Source: Bacteroidota bacterium
GTDB lineage: Bacteria; Bacteroidota; Bacteroidia; Flavobacteriales_F; PHOS-HE28
Reading direction: 5' to 3'
NCBI GenBank assembly: GCA_023418095.1
Contig: JAEZDL010000266.1
Location: forward strand, 1 to 5,086
DNA: 5,086 bases
Part shown: positions 1 to 5,086 of the stretch, in pieces
How positions within the stretch are numbered: the first letter of the stretch is position 1
How the letters are laid out: each line of letters begins with the position of its first letter
The notes under the pieces: generated by a model
Told to the model about the DNA's origin: nothing
The model's input: the letters and a program-made list of their open reading frames with translations, nothing else
The model's database searches: none
Program-made: the position numbers and the translations under genes

Positions 1-1524
1 GCCATGCGTATCGGCACCAACCACGGCAGCCTCAGCGATCGCATCCTGAACCGCTACGGCGATACGCCGCTCGGCATGGTGGAAAGCGCGTTCGAATTCC
101 TGCGCATCTGCCGCGACGAGAACTACCACGAGATCGTGCTGAGCATGAAGGCCAGCAATCCGCAGGTGATGGTGCAGGCCTACCGGCTGCTCGTGCACCG
201 CATGATGGAGGAAGGCTGGGACTATCCGCTGCACCTCGGCGTCACTGAGGCTGGCGACGGCGAGGATGGCCGGGTGAAAAGCGCGATCGGGATCGGTGCG
301 CTGCTCGAAGATGGAATGGGCGATACCGTGCGCGTGAGTCTTACGGAAGAGCCTGAAGCCGAGATCCCGGTCGCGAAAGCATTGGTGGCGCGCTACAGGG
401 ATCGATCGAAGCACGAAGAAATTCCTGATCTCTCCCCTTCTCCTTGGGAGAAGGGGCCGGGGGATGAGGGTTCAGAATGGAGTCCCTTCACGCACCAACG
501 CCGTCACACACGCGAGGTGCTCAACATCGGCGCGCGGCATGTGCCCGTGGTAATGGCCGATCTCAGTTCACGCGAAAAGATCACACCGGCCACGTTGTTC
601 CCTTGGGGCTATCGCTACAGCGTTCCACTGGATAAATGGAACCTGAAGGACCAGGCCTGCGACTACATCTTCATCGGCAAGAATTCGATCGATCTTGAGA
701 TCCCGGGGACGCTCGGCGTGGTGCAGGAACATGCCGCGTGGCTGCGTGATCGTGAGAAGCAACGGCATTATCCCTTCCTTCAACCGAAGGAATACCTCGG
801 CGGATCGGAGCTGCATCCACAGTTGAATATCATCTACGCCACACTGCCTGATCTGATCGGGAATGATGGTGATACTTTGATCGAAAAATTGAAGTCCGAT
901 CGAACAGGTGTGTTGTTGATCGACACCTACAATGCGCACGGAATGGCGGAACAGCGGCGCCTGTTCTTCGAGTTGATGAACAGTGGTTGTGATGTTCCGG
1001 TGATCATTGGCCGCGCCTACGGCGGCATCACCAACGAAGAGCTTGTGCTTCACAGCAGCACCGATATTGGTCCGTTGTTGCTGGATGGCTGGGGCGATGG
1101 TGTTTTCATAGCGGACGAAGGCTTCGACAAGCTCAGCCTGACAAATCGTGATGAGTTGGTCTGCCGCACTGCATTCGGCATCCTTCAAGCCACGCGTACG
1201 CGGATCAGCAAGACCGAATACATCAGCTGCCCGAGCTGTGGCCGCACGCTTTTCGATCTGCAGGAGACCACCGCCAAGATCCGCGCGCGCACCAGCCACC
1301 TGAAAGGAGTGAAGATCGGGATCATGGGCTGCATCGTGAACGGCCCAGGCGAAATGGCCGATGCCGATTACGGTTACGTAGGCACCGGTCAGGGCGTGAT
1401 CACCCTTTACAAGGAAAAGGAAGTGGTGAAGCGGAACGTGCCTTCAGCACAGGCCGTGGACGAATTGATCGCGTTGATCAAGCTGCACGGCGACTGGGTG
1501 GAAGTGCCTGAGGTGGTGGAATGA
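1..1524 (+). CDS. ispG: 4-hydroxy-3-methylbut-2-enyl diphosphate synthase (long form), 5'-truncated
   Basis: IspG (GcpE) is an iron-sulfur enzyme of the MEP isoprenoid pathway that reductively converts methylerythritol cyclodiphosphate to HMBPP in the cytoplasm. The reading frame is open to the left edge, so the N-terminus is missing; by comparison with long-form IspG proteins roughly 100-150 residues are absent. Numbering from the Met at position 4 (506 residues visible): residues 1-130 are the end of the TIM barrel (RIGTNHGSLSDR, LSMKASNP, HLGVTEAG, GIGALL); about 161-375 is the extra central domain of the Bacteroidota/plant/Chlamydia type (REVLNIG, VPVVMADLS); about 385-506 is the 4Fe-4S domain, with CPSCGRT (C409, C412) and GCIVNGPGE (C443, E450) giving the expected three Cys and one Glu cluster ligands. 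All key C-terminal residues are intact. An odd Ser/Pro/Gly-rich insert at about 142-158 lies in the linker between barrel and central domain. The gene converges on the next one with a 9-base gap. Confidence 0.96.
   Translation, partial: AMRIGTNHGSLSDRILNRYGDTPLGMVESAFEFLRICRDENYHEIVLSMKASNPQVMVQAYRLLVHRMMEEGWDYPLHLGVTEAGDGEDGRVKSAIGIGALLEDGMGDTVRVSLTEEPEAEIPVAKALVARYRDRSKHEEIPDLSPSPWEKGPGDEGSEWSPFTHQRRHTREVLNIGARHVPVVMADLSSREKITPATLFPWGYRYSVPLDKWNLKDQACDYIFIGKNSIDLEIPGTLGVVQEHAAWLRDREKQRHYPFLQPKEYLGGSELHPQLNIIYATLPDLIGNDGDTLIEKLKSDRTGVLLIDTYNAHGMAEQRRLFFELMNSGCDVPVIIGRAYGGITNEELVLHSSTDIGPLLLDGWGDGVFIADEGFDKLSLTNRDELVCRTAFGILQATRTRISKTEYISCPSCGRTLFDLQETTAKIRARTSHLKGVKIGIMGCIVNGPGEMADADYGYVGTGQGVITLYKEKEVVKRNVPSAQAVDELIALIKLHGDWVEVPEVVE
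427..475. repeat. Palindromic repeat-like element inside ispG
   Basis: A perfect 10-base inverted repeat, CCCCTTCTCC (434-443) and GGAGAAGGGG (447-456), with a 3-base TTG loop, is followed by a G-rich tail (GGGGGATGAGG). It is translated in frame as residues D142 to about S157 (LSPSPWEKGPGDEG), low-complexity sequence unlike the rest of IspG. The pattern (C/T-rich arm, short loop, G/A-rich arm, then GGGGGATGAGG) resembles dispersed palindromic repeats that are common between genes in many bacterial genomes. Only one copy is visible here, so its repeat status is an inference. The outer boundaries given are approximate. Confidence 0.6.
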
Positions 1525-1533
1525 AGCGATCTG

Positions 1534-2112
1534 CTAGCTGTTCTCGAAGATCAATGTAAAGGTGCCGTTGGTGATCGTCATTGGCACCTGAACACCTGAG
1601 CAATCATAGAGGGTAGCATTGAATGTTCCTGATACTTTCACCTGCTGTACCGGACCAGAAATGGATTCCATGCTTGTGATCACAAAGGTTGAACCTGTTT
1701 GCGCACCACAGAAGCTGGTCCAAAAGTTCTCTTGCGAATTTTCATACACGATGGATACTCCCATATCTATTGGAAGATCCTGTTGGTAATTGACGTTCCC
1801 AGGAGAGAAGAGAGCTGTGAATTCCGCGGCGGTGACAACTTCATCTTCTATCGATCCGAACCCGACCTGAAAAGCACCTTCATCCCACATAAACCCTGAG
1901 AAGAAATTCCAAGGAGACGAACCCGTTGACAATGTAAAGTGGCCGTTGGGATCGTCCAATGAATGCGTTGTTCCATTCCAAGAGTATTCGATCATGAGAT
2001 CGCCGCCACCGCCACCGCCGGGGTTGACCGTACCTTTTTGACAGCCGTAGAACGTGAAGGCCGCCACCACCAGGAGCGGCAGAAATGCGTTTGTGCGTAT
2101 GGGCGTGATCAT
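1534..2112 (-). CDS. Small lipoprotein of unknown function (paralog 1)
   Basis: A 192-residue predicted lipoprotein; I do not recognise a named family. The N-terminus is a lipoprotein signal peptide: Arg at 6, a hydrophobic core at 10-22 (LPLLVVAAF), then YGC with the lipidated Cys at 24. A flexible linker with six Gly in a row (32-37) follows, then a probably beta-rich domain with two Cys (C135, C171). The C-terminal motif (VKVSGTFNATLYDCSG at 158-173, ITNGTFTLIF at 180-189) matches the other lipoprotein at 2567-3211. The ATG at 2110-2112 is chosen because the signal peptide starts there; the frame stays open to a TTG at 2152-2154, but that adds 14 residues with no signal-peptide character. 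No acidic run follows the lipid Cys (CQKGTV), so periplasmic-side anchoring is possible. No Shine-Dalgarno sequence is visible. It converges on ispG with no clear terminator in the 9-base gap. Confidence 0.85.
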   Translation of the reverse strand: MITPIRTNAFLPLLVVAAFTFYGCQKGTVNPGGGGGGDLMIEYSWNGTTHSLDDPNGHFTLSTGSSPWNFFSGFMWDEGAFQVGFGSIEDEVVTAAEFTALFSPGNVNYQQDLPIDMGVSIVYENSQENFWTSFCGAQTGSTFVITSMESISGPVQQVKVSGTFNATLYDCSGVQVPMTITNGTFTLIFENS

Positions 2113-2168
2113 AGCCACAATGATAGCGACCGGATCGACCCCGTGGCATCGCAAGAATGAATTATGAT

Positions 2169-2199
2169 CAACAGCGTGGAATGGATATCCACGCAGTTG
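2169..2199 (-). terminator. Stem-loop after the 49-residue gene, possible intrinsic terminator
   Basis: On the minus strand a stem CAAC, a T·T mismatch, then GCGTGGA pairs with TCCACGC, T, GTTG around a 7-base loop (TATCCAT): 11 base pairs in a 31-base hairpin. It begins 6 bases after the stop codon of the small gene at 2206-2355. The sequence after it is AT-rich (ATCATAATTCATTCTT) but is not a clean T run, so termination may be imperfect. On the plus strand nothing T-rich follows, so a minus-strand role is more likely. It also lies about 57 bases ahead of the start of the downstream lipoprotein gene, so it could instead be a leader structure of that gene. Confidence 0.55.
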
Positions 2200-2205
2200 G
2201 TGCGA

Positions 2206-2355
2206 TCAATTACCGGCGATCGCTATCGAATGCCTTTTCGCGGAAGCCTTGTCCTCGTTCTCGTAAATGAAACTGATCGCGACCAGGAGGAATGCGATCA
2301 CTGCCGCCTGGATCAACGTACTGAACTTTGGTTCGAGGGTGCGCATGAAGTTCAT
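2206..2355 (-). CDS. Small single-pass membrane protein, 49 residues, unknown function
   Basis: This short frame begins at ATG (2353-2355) and ends in TGA (2206-2208). The product has a short N-terminal segment with R5 and K10, one strongly hydrophobic stretch at about 11-31 (FSTLIQAAVIAFLLVAISFI) long enough to span a membrane, and a charged tail (YENEDKASAKRH, 31-42). Positive charges before the helix and acidic residues just after it give no sharp positive-inside bias, so topology is uncertain. A second Met at position 4 is an alternative start. Support for a real gene comes from the coherent membrane segment, and from a strong hairpin starting 6 bases past the stop. It sits between two paralogous lipoprotein genes on the same strand, 211 bases after one and 93 before the other, too loosely spaced for a tight operon. 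I recognise no family; homology was not tested. Confidence 0.6.
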   Translation of the reverse strand: MNFMRTLEPKFSTLIQAAVIAFLLVAISFIYENEDKASAKRHSIAIAGN

Positions 2356-2566
2356 GATCGAAGGATTTTTGAGCCTTTACGTGGATCGATCCATCGGGAT
2401 ACGCACGAACGATATAAAGTTGTATGGCCAAGATGAAAACGCCGGACCGATCGATGGATCCCGGAAGTGCGAAAGGGATAGTAATGGAAAGCCCGGACCG
2501 CAGGGAGGACTTGGAATGGATAGCCCGGTGACGCGCGCTCTTGGCGCGGCATTCGCCCAAAAGATC
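2356..2566. other. 211-base intergenic region with no convincing gene
   Basis: This stretch separates the second lipoprotein gene from the small membrane-protein gene, both on the minus strand. Frames crossing it on either strand give basic, low-quality peptides without recognisable features. It should contain the promoter of the small gene. An AT-rich patch at about 2410-2425 (minus strand ACAACTTTATATCG) is a candidate, but it does not fit the Bacteroidota -33/-7 pattern (TTG, TAnnTTTG) well. A 9-base inverted repeat, GATCCATCG at 2388-2396 and CGATGGATC at 2452-2460, flanks that patch. Confidence 0.5.
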
Positions 2567-3211
2567 TCAGTAATCGCGGAACTCGAGCATCAACTCACCG
2601 TTGGTGATGGTGCGCGATGCGCCACTGGAGTTGTAGACCGTGCAGTTGAAATTGGCGATCACCTTTGCCCAAACCCCTTGATCATCCTGATCGGTGGCGA
2701 CTTCGGTGAACGTGAAGACCGATCCGTTCTGCATCGCGCTGCCTTGCTGCGTGGACCAAAGCACCCCGGAATCGTCAGTGTATTCGATCGCGACCCTGGA
2801 GAGGTTAACTGCGGTGGTGCTCCCGAACGTGCGTGGCCCCACGGTGAAGAATTGCTGGAACAGCGCTGGATCGAAAAAATCGTCGGCATAGTTGAGCGTT
2901 CCGACCTTGAGTTCGAAAACATTGGTGTTCACCGATCCATCGAAAATGCCTGCCGCGTAGAATTTGTAGGACTGCGGCGGATCGATCACTCCATCGGCGA
3001 AATAGAACGGGATCCGGGAGCCACCATGCACCATGGTGATCACATCGCCATCAACCTGCATTTGCACGCCCTGCGTTCCGGTAAGTGAAGGCGTGAACTG
3101 ATCGGTGGGTGCCGGCGCCGGTATAATGGGTGGATCGCTTTCCTCCTTCTTACAACCGGTGAATAGAAGAATGGAGAGGAACAGTGGCGGGGCAAGGCAG
3201 GATATTTTCAT
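2567..3211 (-). CDS. Lipoprotein of unknown function, probably surface-exposed (paralog 2)
   Basis: A 214-residue predicted lipoprotein; I do not recognise a named family. Signal peptide: K2, hydrophobic core at 9-18 (PLFLSILLFT), lipobox FTGC with the lipidated Cys at 20. The mature protein begins CKKEESD, which resembles the lipoprotein export signal (Lys followed by acidic residues next to the Cys) described in Capnocytophaga and Flavobacterium, so display on the outer face of the outer membrane is plausible. A Pro/Ala-rich linker (27-36) leads to a beta-rich domain. Its C-terminal half aligns with the lipoprotein at 1534-2112: VAIEYTDDSG near 140, AKVIANFNCTVYNSSG at 182-197 and ITNGELMLEF at 202-211. 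The ATG at 3209-3211 is chosen for the signal peptide; the frame is open further upstream to 3439, but that part is low-quality sequence and would overlap the divergent gene. The gene probably uses a promoter in the 83 bases to its right. Confidence 0.88.
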   Translation of the reverse strand: MKISCLAPPLFLSILLFTGCKKEESDPPIIPAPAPTDQFTPSLTGTQGVQMQVDGDVITMVHGGSRIPFYFADGVIDPPQSYKFYAAGIFDGSVNTNVFELKVGTLNYADDFFDPALFQQFFTVGPRTFGSTTAVNLSRVAIEYTDDSGVLWSTQQGSAMQNGSVFTFTEVATDQDDQGVWAKVIANFNCTVYNSSGASRTITNGELMLEFRDY

Positions 3212-3294
3212 GCGAACGGTGAAATTACGGCGATCGGATACGAAGGGTTCACCAGAGAGAACGGAACCGATCGGCCGGGTCGTAGATTGCTGCA
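3212..3294. promoter_or_regulatory. Divergent intergenic region, expected to hold two promoters
   Basis: These 83 bases lie between two gene starts pointing away from each other, so promoters for both should lie here or reach slightly into the genes. I find no strong Bacteroidota promoter (TTG then TAnnTTTG). Weak -7-like matches are TAATTTCA on the minus strand near 3222-3229 and TAGATTGC on the plus strand near 3283-3290, but the latter is only a few bases from the plus-strand ATG. Neither start has a Shine-Dalgarno sequence, as is usual in Bacteroidota. The call rests on gene arrangement, not on a recognised motif. Confidence 0.4.
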
Positions 3295-3963
3295 ATGAAG
3301 AAGATCCTTGTCGCCGGCTCAACAGGCTTGATCGGGAACACCGTGATCGATCTGCTATTGCAGCGGAAGGATGTGTTGCCGATCGCATTGGCGCGCCGTC
3401 ACCTGGACAAGGCAATCGGTTTGGAACAATGGATCGCAAAAGATGATGAGCTGTTATCTGCCCTTAAAAATGAACGCGTCGATGCAGTGATCTGCTGTCT
3501 GGGGACCACGATCAAAAAAGCGGGAAGCCAGAAGGCGTTCAAGAAAGTGGATCATGATCTGGTGATCGGCATCGCGAAGTGGGCGAAGGCAAATGGCGTG
3601 CGCACCTTTTGTGTGGTGAGCGCGATCGGTGCCGATGCTGGATCGAAGATCTTCTACAACAGGGTGAAGGGTGAAATGGAGCGCGACCTGAAAGCGATCG
3701 GCCTGCCGGTGGTCCACATTTTCCATCCTTCGATCCTTACCGGACCACGGCAGGAGGAACGGGTCGGTGAACGGATCGGTATCGCTGCGATGTCGCTGAT
3801 CTCACCGCTCATGATCGGGGGTTTGCAACGTTATAAACCGATGCCTCACGATCTGCTCGCGAAAGCCCTGATCAATGCAACGGATCTGCCTGTTGGCGGA
3901 ACCTACACTTTTGAAGAGATCAAGCGGATCGGATCGGATCAGAAGGTGGCGAGCCGGCCGTGA
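3295..3963 (+). CDS. NAD(P)-binding Rossmann-fold protein, TIP30/YbjT-like atypical SDR
   Basis: A complete 222-residue cytoplasmic protein of the atypical short-chain dehydrogenase class, closest in pattern to the HTATIP2/TIP30 and YbjT-like NAD(P)H-binding proteins. The dinucleotide-binding glycine motif GSTGLIG is at residues 8-14, at the end of the first beta strand (KKILVAG). CCLGTT at 67-72 is the usual strand-4 turn near the cofactor. VVSAIGAD at 107-114 supplies the catalytic-type S109, and YNRVK supplies Y121 and K125 (YxxxK), so the Ser-Tyr-Lys set is complete. HPSILTGPR at 144-152 corresponds to the RPxxLxG turn common in this group, with His in place of Arg. The substrate is unknown; family members range from oxidoreductases to redox-sensing regulators. 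The ATG at 3295 begins directly with the first strand, typical of the fold. The last 25 bases overlap the convergent peptidase gene and contain three tandem GGATC units. Confidence 0.9.
   Translation: MKKILVAGSTGLIGNTVIDLLLQRKDVLPIALARRHLDKAIGLEQWIAKDDELLSALKNERVDAVICCLGTTIKKAGSQKAFKKVDHDLVIGIAKWAKANGVRTFCVVSAIGADAGSKIFYNRVKGEMERDLKAIGLPVVHIFHPSILTGPRQEERVGERIGIAAMSLISPLMIGGLQRYKPMPHDLLAKALINATDLPVGGTYTFEEIKRIGSDQKVASRP
3926..3940. repeat. Three tandem GGATC pentamers in the convergent gene overlap
   Basis: GGATC is repeated three times head to tail at 3926-3940. It encodes the RIGSDQ part of the Rossmann protein's C-terminus, and its last copy supplies part of the stop codon of the opposing peptidase gene (3939-3941). 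A gain or loss of one 5-base unit would shift the frame of the last residues of the plus-strand protein. Confidence 0.7.
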
Positions 3964-5086
3964 GCGGCTTCCAATTCCGCTTGATCAAGCTTTTCGATCA
4001 TCTCATCGCGGATCTTCTCGAATTTCGGTCGTAATGCTTCGGCCACAGGTCCGGAACTTGGGAAAACCTCCTTGCGATGATCCACCTGTACGCCATTCTT
4101 CCAGAACCTGAAGCATACGTGCGGACCGGTGGCCAGGCCGGTGCTGCCCACTTCACCGATCACATCGCCCTGGCTTACGCGCTGCCCTTTTTTCACCAGG
4201 ATCTTGCGCATGTGCAGGTACTGTGTGCTGTATGTTCCGTTGTGCTTGATCTTCACGAATTTGCCGTTGCCGCGGCCATGTGCGGCTTCCATCACTACCC
4301 CATCGCCCACCGCGAGGATCGGTGTGCCGTACGGCGCCGCGTAGTCCGTGCCGAGGTGTGCCTTCATCACCTTTTGCACAGGATGTAGCCTGCGTTTGCT
4401 GAACCCTGAAGAAACACGGCTGAATTTCAACGGCGCCTGCAGGAACGCTTTGCGAAGACTGTTGCCGGCATCATCGAAATACTGTGTGCCATCCTCCTGC
4501 TCGAAAGCGAACGCCTGGGTTACTGCGCCACCGCTCGTATAACGCGCTGCGAGGATCTGCGGCATCCCGAATCGTTGCCCATCAACCGTGTTCTCCCGGT
4601 AGGTCACAGAGAACACATCATCTTTTTGGATCCGGTAGAAATCGACGGTCCAGGCGAAGACTTCCGATAACAGGACGGCGAGGATCGGATCGGCCCCGGC
4701 GCTGGCCAGATCGTTGTACAACGCCCCTGTGACGCGGCAGGCGAGCGTATGCTCGGTGGTATGCACAGGCCGCTTGCCAACCGTCACATCAAGGCTGTCC
4801 TCCTTCAAGGAGAACACTACGTACTCTACCGGATTCGATTCGTAGATGAAATAGCGTGGCGCAGATCGATCCCCTTCGGAAAAGATGAATGCGAACGGAT
4901 TTCCGCTGCGCATGCGGCGCACATCGAAATGCGGCCCGGCGAGTTCAACCAACTGTTGCACGATCCCCATGGCGATGCCGTGCGCGGTGAGCATGTTGCC
5001 GAAGGTCTGCCCGTTCTTCACCCGCCCCTGCTCAAGCACAAAACCGGCCATGGGAATGCCGTATTCGTGCGGGGCAAGAGGCACAC
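3939..5086 (-). CDS. M23-family peptidoglycan endopeptidase, 5'-truncated
   Basis: A zinc metalloendopeptidase of the LytM/MepM/Csd3 type, expected to cut peptidoglycan cross-links in the periplasm. The frame is open to the right edge and no signal peptide is visible, so the N-terminus lies outside the window. Numbering from the GTG codon at 5082-5084 (381 residues): about 8-60 is a LysM/OapA-like domain (GFVLEQGRVKNGQTFGNMLTAHG); about 80-215 is a second N-terminal domain like those preceding the catalytic domain in MepM/Csd3 proteins; about 225-340 is the M23 domain; 345-381 is a charged helical tail. Active-site residues are H243 and D247 (HLGTD), H291 (YLHM) and H322 (GPHVC). The second His of the usual HxH motif is Cys324, so one zinc ligand is Cys instead of His. 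Glycine turns (YGTPILAVGDGVV, GQRVSQGDVIGEVGSTGLATGPH) are intact, so it is probably active. It overlaps the opposing gene by 25 bases at the 3' end. Confidence 0.93.
   Translation of the reverse strand, partial: VPLAPHEYGIPMAGFVLEQGRVKNGQTFGNMLTAHGIAMGIVQQLVELAGPHFDVRRMRSGNPFAFIFSEGDRSAPRYFIYESNPVEYVVFSLKEDSLDVTVGKRPVHTTEHTLACRVTGALYNDLASAGADPILAVLLSEVFAWTVDFYRIQKDDVFSVTYRENTVDGQRFGMPQILAARYTSGGAVTQAFAFEQEDGTQYFDDAGNSLRKAFLQAPLKFSRVSSGFSKRRLHPVQKVMKAHLGTDYAAPYGTPILAVGDGVVMEAAHGRGNGKFVKIKHNGTYSTQYLHMRKILVKKGQRVSQGDVIGEVGSTGLATGPHVCFRFWKNGVQVDHRKEVFPSSGPVAEALRPKFEKIRDEMIEKLDQAELEAAHGRLATF

Noticed and set aside
568..1299. A 243-residue open frame on the minus strand inside ispG
   Set aside because: It lies fully antisense to conserved IspG sequence and shows no independent protein features.
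2113..2154. Extension of the first lipoprotein to a TTG start at 2152-2154
   Set aside because: The added 14 residues would precede a complete signal peptide that already begins at the ATG at 2110-2112.
2210..2560. A 116-residue minus-strand frame overlapping the small membrane-protein gene
   Set aside because: It has a different frame with scattered charged and His/Pro/Gly-rich sequence and no domain. The 49-residue frame gives a coherent membrane segment and ends just before a hairpin.
2533..2560. Possible terminator after the second lipoprotein (CGCGC/GCGCG or TTGGGCG/CGCCAA stems)
   Set aside because: The two stems are short, mutually exclusive, and not followed by a T run on the minus strand.
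3029..3038. Ten-base palindrome CACCATGGTG
   Set aside because: It lies within the coding sequence for the lipoprotein (MVHGG), is isolated, and is of a length expected by chance.
2267..3088. A 273-residue open frame on the plus strand, longer than the lipoprotein frame it opposes
   Set aside because: Its product has no recognisable domain or signal. The opposing minus-strand frame has a clear lipoprotein signal peptide and a paralog nearby. Antisense openness is expected from the GAT/ATC-rich codon usage.
3212..3439. Extension of the second lipoprotein upstream to 3439
   Set aside because: The added 76 residues are low-quality sequence, would bury the signal peptide internally, and would overlap the well-supported divergent Rossmann gene.
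1..5086. CRISPR array, transposon, phage, toxin-antitoxin or defence system
   Set aside because: There are no regularly spaced repeats, transposase or integrase motifs, or paired toxin-antitoxin-like frames. The gene content is isoprenoid, envelope and cell-wall functions.

Overview
The window most likely comes from a member of the Bacteroidota, plausibly a fairly GC-rich Flavobacteriales-like lineage. Four things point there: a long-form IspG with an extra central domain, two short lipoproteins with Bacteroidota-style signal peptides (one carrying a CKKEE surface-export-like signal), start codons without clear Shine-Dalgarno sequences, and an M23 peptidase ending in a GPHVCFRFWKNG-type motif. 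The assignment is inferred from protein features; no marker gene is present.

Layout from left to right: (1) positions 1-1524, plus strand, the 3' part of ispG, an MEP isoprenoid-pathway enzyme whose N-terminus lies outside the window. It carries an in-frame palindromic insertion between two domains. (2) 1534-2112, minus strand, a small lipoprotein, convergent with ispG and separated from it by 9 bases. (3) 2206-2355, minus strand, an unrecorded-looking 49-residue single-pass membrane protein followed at once by a strong hairpin (2169-2199). (4) 2356-2566, a 211-base gap with no convincing gene. (5) 2567-3211, minus strand, a second lipoprotein that looks like a diverged paralog of the first. 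(6) 3212-3294, an 83-base divergent intergenic region that should hold promoters for both sides. (7) 3295-3963, plus strand, a TIP30/YbjT-like Rossmann-fold NAD(P)-binding protein. (8) 3939-5086, minus strand, an M23-family peptidoglycan endopeptidase, overlapping the previous gene tail to tail by 25 bases and running off the right edge.

The genes do not form one pathway. IspG is housekeeping isoprenoid synthesis, the M23 peptidase is cell-wall remodelling, the lipoproteins and small membrane protein are envelope proteins of unknown role, and the Rossmann protein is a probable oxidoreductase or redox-sensing protein. There is no CRISPR array, transposase, phage gene, tRNA or rRNA.

No evidently new multi-gene system is present. 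The points most worth a second look are the palindromic repeat exapted into the IspG coding sequence, the overlooked 49-residue protein with its own hairpin, the paralogous lipoprotein pair around it, the Cys replacing a zinc-binding His in the M23 active site, and a roughly five-fold excess of GATC across the whole window.
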